From positions 1-45,798 of the forward strand of contig PLEW01000104.1 in NCBI GenBank assembly GCA_003136555.1: a stretch of 45,798 nt of DNA. The letters are read 5' to 3'. The stretch comes from Planctomycetota bacterium (GTDB lineage Bacteria; Planctomycetota; UBA11346). Positions 1-9,483 of the stretch are shown piece by piece (the stretch's first letter is position 1; each line of letters starts with the position of its first letter). The notes below the pieces were generated by a model. That model saw nothing but the letters and a program-made list of their open reading frames with translations. It did not search any database and was not told where the DNA came from. The position numbers and the translations under genes were made by a program.

Positions 1-123
1 CGCATGTCGCGCTTCGACATGATGAACCAATTCGTGACCAACGTCGGCAGTGGTCTCTTCGCCTGCCCGCGCGGCATCGCAGCGGGTGAGTTCCTGGGAC
101 AGAGCCTCTTCAGCACCGCCTAG
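1..123 (+). CDS. C-terminal end of a probable Dyp-type peroxidase (partial)
   Basis: The first 123 bases read as an open frame from the window edge to a TAG stop, giving 40 residues. The tail contains NQFVTNVGSGLFACPRG followed by GEFLGQSLF. A GS-hydrophobic-FACP-G pattern close to the C-terminus is reminiscent of Dyp-type haem peroxidases, but no catalytic residue falls inside the fragment. The assignment is a family-level guess from a short tail. The gene is on the plus strand and converges on the GH9 gene, whose stop lies only 18 nt away. Confidence 0.4.
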   Translation, partial: RMSRFDMMNQFVTNVGSGLFACPRGIAAGEFLGQSLFSTA

Positions 124-141
124 CGTGCGCTGAAAGCGGCC

Positions 142-2043
142 CTAATGCGGCAGCTCGACCGAACCGACGAATTGGGCGAGCAGGAGCACGTAGCGCGCCT
201 GGTAGTAGATCGCAGGCTCGGTGAAGGCCCAGCAATTCTCATTCTCGTGATGGGCGTCATTCCAGGTGGTATTCCAATCCTTGAATGATTTCTCGCTCGG
301 CTGGCCGCTCGGCGGCACCAGCCACGACGGGGCGCCTCCGCCGCCAGTCTGGGGATTCGGTCCGCCGACCAGATAGCCGGGTGGAGGACCGAGGGAATCG
401 GGCCCATCCCACGCGCTCTTGTTGCCGAACCAGGTATGGAAGGGCCTCATGATGCTCTTGCCGGCGCCGGTCTTGGCGCCCTTGTCGCCCATGTTGGTAA
501 GGTAGACTTGGCAGAGGGGGTTGCGACCGTGCAGGTAATGCAGGTATTCCTCGGCGATGGCGCGATAGGTCGCGTCCGCGGGTGGATTGACATGCAGCCG
601 TTCGGCGAACAGCGTGCGGTAGCCGTATTCAGCCTTGAACTCGTTGCAGCCCCACCAGTAGCCGGGCAGGAACGCCCGGTAGGCGTCCGCCTGCGCCTTG
701 GCCTGCTCGACACGCTCATCGGCGAAGCGGCGGACCGCCGCGCGGACTTCCCCAGCCAGGGCGGCATCCGCATGCGGTGACAGGGCCATCTGGACGAAGC
801 CGGACTGGAGCACGTCCTTGTGCCATTTCGCCACGTAAGCCAGGTAGGCGGGCTTGGGATCGAGGAGCCACAGCTGCAGGGCGGCCATCACCCGGCATTC
901 GAGATCACCCGCCTTGCCATTGTCGCACTCGGCATCGGCGGCCTCGCTCGGGCGGCCATGGTCCTTGCCATCGCTCGGGGTCATCTCGGGGTGCAGCTCC
1001 AGCCAGGCCCATGCCTTCTCGGCGGCGCTCTGCAGGGTCTTGGCATACTCCGCCTGCTGCGGGAACTTGGCGATGACGCGTGCGAAGCAGGCGACATCGG
1101 AGGCGCAGCTCGCAGTCGCCCAGCTGGTCGGCTGGGTATAGTAGCGCGGATGCATGCTGTCGTGGTCGGGAGTCATGCCGCTCAGGCTGCTGCGCTCGGT
1201 GACCCGGTTGCACACCGACCCATCAGGCATCTGCATGCGCAGCAGCCAATCGCACTCCCAGCGAATCTCGTCGAGGATGTCGGGGATGCCATTGCCGGAT
1301 TCCGGGATGTTCCAATCATCGCCGAAGACGGTGGGATTCAGCTCGTAGGCCAGCACCAGCGACGGGATGACGACGTTGGTGAACGGCACGTACTTGTTGT
1401 AATCGCCGGCATCGTGCCAGCCGCCATGCACATCGCGCGGCTGACCCTTGGAAGCCCCGTCGATATACAGCTCGGCGGCACGGTCCTGGCTGTCGGCGAG
1501 ATGGCAGGCGGCATGATGCCAGGCGGCACCGGCATTGGCCTCGGGCAGATCGCAACCGCAGCGCTGGTAGAAGAACATGCGCACGGCCGCCTTGAGCACC
1601 GGCAGGTAGACGTCCTGATCGACGCGGAAGCCATAGGAGCGCACGTGGTTTGTGAGGTCCTCGATGTAGTAGGCGCCATCCTGCTTGAGCGCCGAGATAT
1701 CGGCATACCACACCTTGTCGCCTGAGCTCGCGCTGGTCTTGCCGTCATTCCAGGGGACCAGCGCGACCGCGAGCACCTCGGCTCCGGTGTCGCTGCGGCG
1801 GACCGAGGCGGTGGCTGGCGGCGTATAGTGCTGGCGCGCATTCTGGCCCTGCTGCGGACTGGCGAAGAGCACCATCTTGGCGCTCTGCGGGCGGAAGCCG
1901 AACTGATCGACCATGATCTGCTCGCTGATCGGGATCGCCGAGGGCGCCTCCTGGCAGGTGAGCGCGGCGACCGGAAGGCAGACGCCCCAGACGCATAGCA
2001 GGGTCGCCATCCAGGGCATCCAGTGGTCGCATCCGGGTTTCAT
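142..2043 (-). CDS. Secreted glycoside hydrolase family 9 (endoglucanase-type)
   Basis: A 633-residue protein. I start it at ATG 2043 rather than at the track start 2136, because AAGGAT lies 6 nt upstream and the N-terminus then reads as a signal peptide (MKPGCDHW... with a hydrophobic core ending near VAALTC). After export an Ig-like CelD_N module follows (QIMVDQFGFRP, about residues 35-130). The GH9 (alpha/alpha)6 barrel comes next. GGWHDAGDYNKYV near residue 212 supplies the catalytic aspartates, HGRNPLCQ is the conserved substrate-binding region, and FTEPAIYYQA near residue 608 carries the proton-donor glutamate. GH9 enzymes hydrolyse beta-1,4-glucans with inversion. The substrate here (cellulose or another beta-glucan) is inferred. 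A divergent AraC gene 300 bp away probably controls it. Confidence 0.9.
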   Translation of the reverse strand: MKPGCDHWMPWMATLLCVWGVCLPVAALTCQEAPSAIPISEQIMVDQFGFRPQSAKMVLFASPQQGQNARQHYTPPATASVRRSDTGAEVLAVALVPWNDGKTSASSGDKVWYADISALKQDGAYYIEDLTNHVRSYGFRVDQDVYLPVLKAAVRMFFYQRCGCDLPEANAGAAWHHAACHLADSQDRAAELYIDGASKGQPRDVHGGWHDAGDYNKYVPFTNVVIPSLVLAYELNPTVFGDDWNIPESGNGIPDILDEIRWECDWLLRMQMPDGSVCNRVTERSSLSGMTPDHDSMHPRYYTQPTSWATASCASDVACFARVIAKFPQQAEYAKTLQSAAEKAWAWLELHPEMTPSDGKDHGRPSEAADAECDNGKAGDLECRVMAALQLWLLDPKPAYLAYVAKWHKDVLQSGFVQMALSPHADAALAGEVRAAVRRFADERVEQAKAQADAYRAFLPGYWWGCNEFKAEYGYRTLFAERLHVNPPADATYRAIAEEYLHYLHGRNPLCQVYLTNMGDKGAKTGAGKSIMRPFHTWFGNKSAWDGPDSLGPPPGYLVGGPNPQTGGGGAPSWLVPPSGQPSEKSFKDWNTTWNDAHHENENCWAFTEPAIYYQARYVLLLAQFVGSVELPH

Positions 2044-2342
2044 GTAGCGATCCTTGCAGTTTCCGGTGAGCAGGCGGGGTATCAGGCGGCAGCCGCCCGC
2101 TGGCGGCAGCTGCGTTCGGCATGGCGGTCGCTTCACCTGCCGAATCTAGGCAACCGCAACTGGCCGGACAAGCGCAGAAACAGATGCGCGATGGTGGAAA
2201 AGGATACACTCGCCGGTCTACTATGAGCACCTGCAGGACACACCCGGCCTGCTGACGACACCACGGTCGCAGCCCAGGAGTCTGCTCGGGTGGCCTGATC
2301 GCACCCCCAGGACTGCTGTGGTGCCGAGGTGGGAGCTGAAGC
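2044..2342. promoter_or_regulatory. Divergent intergenic region, GH9 gene / AraC gene
   Basis: About 300 bp separates the divergent starts of the GH9 gene and the AraC gene, so promoters for both and the AraC binding sites should lie here. I see a Shine-Dalgarno-like AAGGAT before the GH9 start and GGGAG before the AraC start. No clear -35/-10 pair or repeat stands out, and no ORF in the region looks coding. Confidence 0.45.
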
Positions 2343-3155
2343 ATGCGCGAGGATGGGGTACTGCATTTCGAGCGACTGCCCCAGGCGGTCAGCATCCGCC
2401 TGTGCGGCATGGGCTGGTCGGCGCTGCAGCCGGGCAGATGGGAATGGCGGTTGGCGAAGCCGTACTGGGTCTTCTACCTCAATGATCGCGATGGCGGCTC
2501 CGTCTCGGTCGCGGGGGAATGGACGCCGCTGCGTGCAGGTCGAGGATACCTGATCCCGCCGCGCCTCCCCTATGAGACGACCTGCAGTGCCCGGCTGCGC
2601 CATCTCTACATCTACATCGATATCATCGGTGCCGGCCACATCGGCGCCGCGGGGCAGTCGCGCCACCTGCTCGAAGTGCCCTCGGCCATCGACCTCGGCT
2701 GGCTGCTGGAAGTGGCGCAGCAGGCAGGACGCTGCCTGGGGCCGGCAGAGCAGGCGGGATTCCTGAGCATGGTGCTGGATGTCATCGCGCCGGAGCTGCC
2801 GAGCGGGGGCATCCTACCCGACCCGGATCCGCGCCTGAGGCCGGCACTGCGCCACATCGATCGCCGCCTCAGCGGCCATATGACGGTCGAGCAGCTGGCC
2901 TGCTTGTGCGGATTGAGCGAGAATGCCTTCACCAGCAGGTTCCGCGCCGCCTTCGGCACGACCTCGGTCGACTATGTGCGCGGCAAGCGGGCGGACCGGG
3001 CCGCCATGCTGCTCTCCTCCACCGCCTGGAGCATGGAGCGCATCGCCCGCGCCTGCGGATTCGGCAATCGGACCTACATGGCCCGGGTTTTCAGGCAGGT
3101 GATCGGCATCAGCCCGGGTGAATACCGTCATGCATCGGCGTTCGAGCGCCATTAG
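2343..3155 (+). CDS. AraC-family transcriptional regulator
   Basis: A 270-residue protein with GGGAG 7 nt before the ATG. The N-terminal 160 residues look like a cupin-type sensor domain (YWVFYLNDRDGG, then a beta-rich stretch with LIPPRLPYE). The C-terminal 100 residues are a typical double helix-turn-helix domain: MTVEQLACLCGLSENAFTSR is the first HTH, and ERIARACGFGNRTYMARVF with GISPGEYR is the second. It is divergent from the GH9 gene, so it probably activates that gene in response to a sugar. The ligand is unknown. The YWxFYxN motif also occurs in the AraC protein at 22637-23473, so the two may be related. Confidence 0.9.
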   Translation: MREDGVLHFERLPQAVSIRLCGMGWSALQPGRWEWRLAKPYWVFYLNDRDGGSVSVAGEWTPLRAGRGYLIPPRLPYETTCSARLRHLYIYIDIIGAGHIGAAGQSRHLLEVPSAIDLGWLLEVAQQAGRCLGPAEQAGFLSMVLDVIAPELPSGGILPDPDPRLRPALRHIDRRLSGHMTVEQLACLCGLSENAFTSRFRAAFGTTSVDYVRGKRADRAAMLLSSTAWSMERIARACGFGNRTYMARVFRQVIGISPGEYRHASAFERH

Positions 3156-3359
3156 CCGCAACCCCGGTCAGGTGAGGCGGGATTCGTCGTGCAGGGGCAT
3201 GACGCTTGGGCTTCGGGACATGTCGGGGTGTGACGCCGAAGCGCGTCGAGCTGTCCAGATCGGCATTGGCGAACCGATGCCCGAGGTCGTGGCCTCATCC
3301 CATGGCCGCCGATCCGGCAGGTCGCGGGGCAGACGTGCCGGTGATCCGGTGATGCGGCC

Positions 3360-3394
3360 GGGCGGCGCAGCCCCCGGTTTCAGGGGCGCTGCCC
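3360..3394 (-). terminator. GC-rich hairpin at convergent gene ends
   Basis: GGGC-GCGC-CCCC pairs with GGGG-CGC-GCCC around a GGTTTCA loop, with a small bulge. The hairpin overlaps the stop of the GH99-like gene and faces the end of the AraC gene. There is no clear U-tract, so termination is only suggested. Nothing else is visible in the 225 bp between the two convergent stops. Confidence 0.3.
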
Positions 3395-5620
3395 AAGCTG
3401 CGCGCGGTAATTGAAGCGGTCATTGGGAGCGACATCGCCATTGAGGGTGAAATCGCTCGCCTCACCGGTCTCCATGATGTTGTCCGCCCACTTGAAGTCG
3501 ATCGTCACCGCTCCGTCCTTCAGGCCGAGTGCCGTCCTCGGGATGTCCAGGACCAGCTCGTTCCCGACGAGGTGGTAGCCGATGTCCGCTGCGGCCGTCC
3601 AGCGATAGGTGGAGTCGGCATTCTTCTCCAGGGTCGCCCGCGTCGCGCTGGGCGAGATGCGATTGACAACGGCATCATACCCCAGCCATCCGCTTCGGGG
3701 ATCATGATCGGTGTCGATGAACAGCATCATCCAATGCCTGCCGGTCGACGGGGTGATCGCATCCCTGGTGCGGACATAGAACCACACCATGGTGTCGTCG
3801 TAGGCCACCTTGGCCGCCACCAGGTCATTGCGTCCGGTGTGGTTGACGTACTGCTCGCAGTGGTTCCAGCCGGGGTGATCGCGGTGGACGGGATCGCCGA
3901 TATCGTCCCGGTATTCCGGTTCGACGGTCTGCCACTCGGCGAAACCCTGATCCGGATGCATGGTGCGTCGTGTGCACGGCCCCGGCCCCGGCCGGACTCC
4001 CTTGTAGCGCCTGACCTCCGACACCAGCTGATAGTAGAAATCATCCCCGAATCCGCCCCGCATCGGCTCGATGTCCCTGCTGTGCGCGGCATCGAACTGG
4101 TCGACGAACACCACCGGCTCCTTGATGCCGTTGAATTCCGCGAAGCGACCCGCGATCCATTCATTCCAGCCGGTGACGAAGACGAATTGCGGGTCCTCAT
4201 GCCGCGCGCGATCCCATTGCTCGGCGACATTGAGTCCGCGCGCGATGGCATCGGGAGCATGATCGGTGGCGCCAGCGTGGAATGCCCGGCCCCGGGCCTC
4301 GGCCTCGCTCATGCTGCCTAGGCGATTGCCGACGGCATTCTGCGCGACGCCGACCGACATCTGCTCCTTCTCGCCTTGGGAATTCGTGAACACATGCTGG
4401 GGATACACCTCGAGCCAGCTCCACATGTCAGGCCGGGTGGGGCCCTGGAAGTAGCTCGCCTGCGGTGTGCGGAAGGTGAAGAACGAGCGCAGCTGCTCGG
4501 TCTGGCTGTCCGCATAGCCGATGGTCAGCACGCGGCTGCCAGGCACCGCGACGCCATCGGCGAACGCCTGGCCCTTGGCGCTGACCTGGGCGCCAAGGCT
4601 CCACCAGCCGACGGTGCCGGCACTCTGCGAGATCTCGAGCACGTAGGTGCCGGCCGGCAGCGGCTTCTCGCCGCTCAGGGCCAGGGAGGCGTTGTCCGGA
4701 ACCGCTGCGAAGCGGTGCGATGCCAGGGCCGTGCCTTGCGGGCCGTCCGCTCTGAGCGTCAGGGTGAGCGCGGCATTCGACGTCTGCCAGGTCGGGAAGC
4801 TGCCAGCGACCGAGAGGAAGGGCCTCTCGGCGGTGAACGACTGGGATAAGGTATGGCCCGGTGCGAGGGCGACGGGAAGAGTAGGGGTGGCATTCTGCGG
4901 CAGCGCTCCCTGCTGGTCGATGAGTGCGGAGGGATTGGCGAGGATCAGCGGCTTGCCGCGCCACTGGAACCACAGGTCGCGGTAGAGCCCTGGACCATAG
5001 AGGTCATGCCAGAGCTCGGCGAGCACATGCCCGGGATCGCCGAAAGGGCAGAGGAAGGCGACCTGCGGGGTGGTGTTGCCCTCCTTGCGCAATGCGGTGA
5101 AGACCTTGAGCAGGGTCATGTAGTAGGGCGTGTAGGTGAATTGGTTGGTGACATCGAAGATGATCACGTCGATCCCGGCATCCGCGAGCAGCTGCGCATG
5201 CTTGCGGATGACGCTCTGATCATCGCTCAGGTAATAGCCGAAGATCGATTCCGACCAGTGATGGAAGGCCCCCGGCTTCCCCCACAGGGGGCTATCGGCG
5301 TTCTGCATGGCCTGCGGATCCTGGGTCAGGATCTTCGCGATGTCGAAGGGTCCGCCTTCGACATGGGTACCATGCCACAGGAAGTAGAACATCCCGACAG
5401 TGCGGTCAGGGCGGCGCGGGCCGCATTCAGCGTATCCTGGCAGCGACCGACCCAGGGCGTCGCTGGCCACCCAGGTGTCAGGGAGCGTATCCCAGGTGGA
5501 TGACGTGGCCGGATGTGCGGCGGCATCCGGGGCATCTGCCCGCTCGCTGGATGTGAGGTACGCCAGCGGGCTCAGGCTCAGGGTGGCGAGCATGAGCACG
5601 AGGTGGCACAGGCGCATCAT
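3380..5620 (-). CDS. Secreted GH99-like hydrolase with C-terminal sugar-binding-like domain
   Basis: A 746-residue protein. The start is placed at ATG 5620, after AGAGGAAG, which gives a signal peptide (MMRLCHLVLMLATLSLSPLAYL). Residues about 75-500 form a GH99/WbsX-like barrel: RTVGMFYFLWHGTH opens it, LLADAGIDVIIFDVTN is a typical strand, and FVTGWNEWIAGRF is the conserved WNEW motif near the barrel end. A beta-sandwich-like insert (about residues 265-365, with TAGTYVLEISQSAG) interrupts the barrel. The last 160 residues (VWFYVRTRDAI, MMLFIDTDHDPRSGW) resemble a CBM9-like carbohydrate-binding module. Family members act on mannose-containing or bacterial surface glycans. The substrate here is not predictable. 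It lies on the same strand as the GH74-like gene, 330 bp downstream of it. Confidence 0.72.
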   Translation of the reverse strand: MMRLCHLVLMLATLSLSPLAYLTSSERADAPDAAAHPATSSTWDTLPDTWVASDALGRSLPGYAECGPRRPDRTVGMFYFLWHGTHVEGGPFDIAKILTQDPQAMQNADSPLWGKPGAFHHWSESIFGYYLSDDQSVIRKHAQLLADAGIDVIIFDVTNQFTYTPYYMTLLKVFTALRKEGNTTPQVAFLCPFGDPGHVLAELWHDLYGPGLYRDLWFQWRGKPLILANPSALIDQQGALPQNATPTLPVALAPGHTLSQSFTAERPFLSVAGSFPTWQTSNAALTLTLRADGPQGTALASHRFAAVPDNASLALSGEKPLPAGTYVLEISQSAGTVGWWSLGAQVSAKGQAFADGVAVPGSRVLTIGYADSQTEQLRSFFTFRTPQASYFQGPTRPDMWSWLEVYPQHVFTNSQGEKEQMSVGVAQNAVGNRLGSMSEAEARGRAFHAGATDHAPDAIARGLNVAEQWDRARHEDPQFVFVTGWNEWIAGRFAEFNGIKEPVVFVDQFDAAHSRDIEPMRGGFGDDFYYQLVSEVRRYKGVRPGPGPCTRRTMHPDQGFAEWQTVEPEYRDDIGDPVHRDHPGWNHCEQYVNHTGRNDLVAAKVAYDDTMVWFYVRTRDAITPSTGRHWMMLFIDTDHDPRSGWLGYDAVVNRISPSATRATLEKNADSTYRWTAAADIGYHLVGNELVLDIPRTALGLKDGAVTIDFKWADNIMETGEASDFTLNGDVAPNDRFNYRAQLGQRP

Positions 5621-5950
5621 GGTCACAACAGCTTCCTCTCTGGTTGGCCCAGCCATTCCTCATAACGACGGTTCGGGACGGACGCCCTGCCACGGTAGGT
5701 GCGCGTCGGTGACAGTCCAGACGACAGCTGGACGCCTCCACTAGGCTAAAGATGACCTCGTTGGAACGTCCGGCATGGACGGACCGGGTATGCGGCGCAG
5801 CAGGTGCATCCGTCTCCCTGCCACGGTGCGGTGAGCCCGAGGGCTGCCGAACGACGTGGGTGGGTGTCCCTGCGGCAACCGCATTTCCGCCGGTCGACTG
5901 GCAGCTGCCCACTGAACTCGGTCGAGAGCCCAACCTCGTCCGTCGCGCTT
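5621..5950. other. 330-bp intergenic stretch with no recognised gene
   Basis: This lies between two minus-strand genes and should hold the promoter of the GH99-like gene, with its AGAGGAAG ribosome site at the left edge. The short ORFs of the track that cross it have no family resemblance and I treat them as chance. No repeat or RNA gene was recognised. Confidence 0.4.
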
Positions 5951-6890
5951 TTAGTGGAAGATCGGAGCCGATGGCGTGAGGTGCAGGCCGCCGAACCAGA
6001 CCGTGCCATCTCCATTGTTCGTCAGGATCAGCCCTGCATGGGCGGCAGCGCCAGGCAGGGTGATGGTCGCTGCGAACGGCTGGTTGTCGCCGGGTGCCTT
6101 CACGTCGTCTACCGTGATCCAGTCGATCTGCTTCCACGCTGCATCGAAGACCTGGATGGTGATCAGCGCCTCGCTTGGACCCGCGATGCTGACGGCACCG
6201 CTGATGGTGAACTCATCGAAGGTGGGCTGGAAGTCCTGGCGGACGGCGCCGGCTGAGCCGGGGACATCACCATGGAGCCGCAGGGTCGGCGTGCCGCCCA
6301 AGCGGACGGCCTGATCGCGGACGGCTGATACGGTGCCCGCGCTGGACGAGGGCGGGCTCCAGTGGGCAGGATAGGTCTGCCCATCGGCAAAATCGAGATT
6401 GTCGAGCGCGGGGAGGTGGGCGACGATGGGCACGGGCGTCAGCCGGATGGCGCCAAACCACACCTTTCCGCTACCGCTGTTCTGCAGGATGAGCCCCCCA
6501 TGGGCAGCTGAGACCGGCATGGTGACCCGGGTCGCGTAGGTCGCCGGTTCCCCTGCGGTCGTGCAGGCGGTGATCGGTATCCAGGCAAGCTGCTTCCACG
6601 CGGCATCGAAGACCTGCAGCGCGATGGTCCCGTCGCTCTGACCATCGATGCGGACGGAGCCGCTCACGGTGAACGCATCGCCGGAGGGGATGAAATCCTG
6701 GCGGATGGTGCCCAGTGACGCAGGCGCATCCGCCTGCAGGCGGAGTGACGGATGGCCATCCAGCAGCACGGATGCGTCCCGAGCGGCCGATACGGAACCC
6801 TTGTCGGAGGTGGGTGCGCTCCATTGGCTAGGATACGCAGCGCCCTGGCTGTAATCAAGATTGGCGAGCGCAGGCAGCTGGCCCACGGCC
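5951..6890 (-). repeat. Tandem duplication of a ~155-residue C-terminal module
   Basis: Two copies of one module end the BNR protein. Copy 1 (about 6425-6890) and copy 2 (about 5951-6415) share LPAL-NLD at the start, QVFDAAWKQ in the middle, and GLIL-N-G-G-VWFG near the end. They have diverged at many positions but keep the same length and order. The FDAAWKQ and VWFG patterns suggest a jelly-roll, carbohydrate-binding-type fold. That fold is inferred, not recognised as a named family. Confidence 0.85.
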
Positions 6891-9067
6891 GGTTGCTGGG
6901 GTGCTGGGGCGAGCGGTCGCGCCTGGATGGCGTCGGCAGCCGATGGAGCAAGGGGTATCCAGAAGACGCCGGAACCACCGACGCCCGCAACCAGACGGTC
7001 GCCTGCAAAGGCGAGCGTGCCATATCCCAGCTTCTGCGGTATCGCCTCATCGAGCAGATGCCAGGTCGTGCCGGAGTCGGTCGAGAGCATAATCCCCTCA
7101 TAAACCGTTGCCGCACAGCGTCCTGGCGCCACCTGATCCGCGGCGAGACTCATCGCCGTCCGGTTGTAGACGTGAGCGACCGAGGCGCCGGTGATCCGGT
7201 AGATGCCCGAGTCCCCGGCTGCCAACCAGGCTCCTGGGTGATGCGGATCGGCGACGATGGTGCCGATGCCCTGGCAGGAGGCCAACGGCTTCCACTGCAT
7301 CGATGCGCGATCGAGACGGTAGATGGCGCCGTTGCCGATGCACATGACCTCTCCACCGGGTCCTGCCGCGATCTGTCGGCCAATGATCCAGATATTGTCG
7401 GGGAAGAGCGCTGCGGGCTGCGGCAGACCATCGCCGATCCAGCGCCACCGTTTGCCGCCATCCGTCGAGCGATACGGTCCGCCGCCGCCGGGTGTGACCT
7501 GGCCGGAGACGGCCAGGAAGCATTCGTACGGATCCGCCGGATTCACGGCAATCGTATTGCACCGTGCCGTCTTCATATCAGGCAGGCCGATCATCGGCGA
7601 TCGTGACCACTTCTCTCCGCCGTCGATGCTGACGAAGACCTGGTTCGACGCCCATTCCCATGCCCCAGTCCCAGCTGCATACACGCGTGATGGCAATGCC
7701 GGCGAGAGGGCGATATCCTTGACGTTGCTGCAGATGCGCTGCAATTGGAACGATGTGCCGCCATCATGGGAATTGAAGTAGCCGTTATCGGCCATGCCCA
7801 GATGGACGCGTCCGGGGTCGCTCGGATCCTGGCAGAGCGCATGGCACACCGTGGCCTCGAGGCCATCGACACGCAGGGTCCAATGCCGGGCCGCATCGGT
7901 GGTCTCGTAGAGGGCGAAGGCATCGGTGCAGAACCAATGGTCGCCGTTGCGTGGGTCGATCGACACGCTCGAGACGGTGGATCCGCATAGGGAGGTGATG
8001 TCGGTGCGATTGATCATGGTCCAGCCGCGGTAATCGACACCCTCCCGCTTGATGGGCTGCCAATGGTCCTGACCGGGGACCAGCCGGTAGAAATCCCCGT
8101 AGGCGCTGGCCAGCACGATGGCATCCCGACCGACGGCGAAGGCATCATACCGGCTCGGCCCTGGACCAGGAACGGTCGTCCTGGTGGCGCTGAGGCCGGT
8201 GGAGAACGGCGTCCACGTGACGCCGCCATCATCGCTCGCGCGGATGCTCGTCCCGCCATCGTAGCTGGTGCCGAAATCGAAGATGCCGTAGAGACGCGCT
8301 GACTGCGGATACTGCGCCATCTCGCTCGGTGCCTTGTCGCTGATCTTCGACCAGCTCGCCCCGCCGTCGCTGGAGGAGAAGAAGCCCTCGCCAAAGTGGG
8401 TCTCCCCAGCGGTTCCAGCGATCCACACCGACAATTTCTGCGCGCAGGCATAGGCCTTCGATGCATTGGCCCGGTCGAAAGACACAGCGGTGAAATCAAC
8501 GCCCTTGGTATTGGCGCCAGCCAGCGTCCAGGACTTCCCGCCATCCAGCGAGCGGTACAGCCCATCCCCGATCGAGCCTGCCAGGAGGCGATCCGGATCG
8601 CCTGGATCGCGCTCGATGATGAAGCCGGCATAGCGCCATTCCGCGTTGCCGCCGAAGCGCGCTGTGAGGGTCTCTGTCACGGTCAGGCCGCCGTCCTCGC
8701 TGAGGAAGATGCCCATGGGCTCGGCACCCCCATGATTGCCGCAGGCGATCAGGATGCGATCGGGATTGCGCGGATCGACGACCAGGCCCCGGACGCAATT
8801 GTAGCCATCACGATTCGGCAGGTGGCCATGCATCATCCGCCAATGCCGCCCGCCATCATCGGAGCGGAAGTAGCCGGCGACATCGACATACGCGTACAAG
8901 CGCTTCGGATCCGAGGTGAAGACGACATTCTGGACCCATCCGCCCCCGCCGATCATCGATGACCGCCATTGGCCGTAGTGCGGCATGGAAGCGGGGTCCA
9001 TCACGTCGGCGGCAGACAGGACCAGGGGAAGAGCCGCCACCAGCATCCCACGCAGGATTCTCAGCAT
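5951..9067 (-). CDS. BNR/GH74-like beta-propeller exoprotein with duplicated C-terminal domain
   Basis: A 1038-residue protein. Start ATG 9067 is preceded by AAAGGA at 4 nt and yields a signal peptide (MLRILRGMLVAALPLVLSAADV). The track start 330 nt upstream is unlikely. Residues about 25-730 contain many BNR/Asp-box-like units (RSDDGGRHW, RSLDGGKSW, SSDGGASW, VSIDGGEKW, RSTDGGKRW) arranged as a double propeller. The beginning, GGGGWVQNVVF then YAYVDVAGYFRSDDGG, matches the start of GH74 xyloglucanases, including the aspartate at the position of the family's first catalytic acid. I could not identify the second catalytic aspartate. About 155 residues (LPALANLDY...) are then repeated almost in tandem (LPALDNLDF...), probably a binding module. 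Xyloglucan or another plant glucan is a plausible substrate, which would fit the neighbouring GH9 gene. Confidence 0.7.
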   Translation of the reverse strand: MLRILRGMLVAALPLVLSAADVMDPASMPHYGQWRSSMIGGGGWVQNVVFTSDPKRLYAYVDVAGYFRSDDGGRHWRMMHGHLPNRDGYNCVRGLVVDPRNPDRILIACGNHGGAEPMGIFLSEDGGLTVTETLTARFGGNAEWRYAGFIIERDPGDPDRLLAGSIGDGLYRSLDGGKSWTLAGANTKGVDFTAVSFDRANASKAYACAQKLSVWIAGTAGETHFGEGFFSSSDGGASWSKISDKAPSEMAQYPQSARLYGIFDFGTSYDGGTSIRASDDGGVTWTPFSTGLSATRTTVPGPGPSRYDAFAVGRDAIVLASAYGDFYRLVPGQDHWQPIKREGVDYRGWTMINRTDITSLCGSTVSSVSIDPRNGDHWFCTDAFALYETTDAARHWTLRVDGLEATVCHALCQDPSDPGRVHLGMADNGYFNSHDGGTSFQLQRICSNVKDIALSPALPSRVYAAGTGAWEWASNQVFVSIDGGEKWSRSPMIGLPDMKTARCNTIAVNPADPYECFLAVSGQVTPGGGGPYRSTDGGKRWRWIGDGLPQPAALFPDNIWIIGRQIAAGPGGEVMCIGNGAIYRLDRASMQWKPLASCQGIGTIVADPHHPGAWLAAGDSGIYRITGASVAHVYNRTAMSLAADQVAPGRCAATVYEGIMLSTDSGTTWHLLDEAIPQKLGYGTLAFAGDRLVAGVGGSGVFWIPLAPSAADAIQARPLAPAPQQPAVGQLPALANLDYSQGAAYPSQWSAPTSDKGSVSAARDASVLLDGHPSLRLQADAPASLGTIRQDFIPSGDAFTVSGSVRIDGQSDGTIALQVFDAAWKQLAWIPITACTTAGEPATYATRVTMPVSAAHGGLILQNSGSGKVWFGAIRLTPVPIVAHLPALDNLDFADGQTYPAHWSPPSSSAGTVSAVRDQAVRLGGTPTLRLHGDVPGSAGAVRQDFQPTFDEFTISGAVSIAGPSEALITIQVFDAAWKQIDWITVDDVKAPGDNQPFAATITLPGAAAHAGLILTNNGDGTVWFGGLHLTPSAPIFH

Positions 9068-9483
9068 GTCGTCCTTTGTCCGGTCGGGATGGATGTCCGC
9101 TATCTCCATGTGCATACGTTGCAACGCTCTGCCCGTTGCGGGGGGTGCCCGACATACCTGCTTCACAGAGCGGGACGCCTGGCAGAGCGCATGCGGCATC
9201 TCCTGGCTGCGCAGCATGCCTGCTAGCTGACTGCGGCAGGGCCCTCCGCTGCGCCGAGCTATGAGCTCGGTACCGGCAGAGAAGATGCCGGCATGGCATG
9301 TGGCGGTGCTGCGTCGGCAGTCAGGCCTGGCGCGCGTCGAGCGCTCCGGATGCGCCGCCGCCATCAAGCTGGTCGGCGTGAAGCCGAGATTGAACACGCG
9401 CGGCCAGGACCATGATGCCCCGCATACCGAGTCTCAGGCGTCCCGAGTCGCAGCCAACTCAGCAGTGAGAGTCGATCCAGGCC
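9068..9483. promoter_or_regulatory. Divergent intergenic region, BNR gene / NlpC lipoprotein gene
   Basis: This 416-bp gap lies between divergent genes and must contain their promoters. The track ORFs that cross it have no recognisable domain. I see no convincing promoter boxes, repeats or RNA. Confidence 0.35.
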
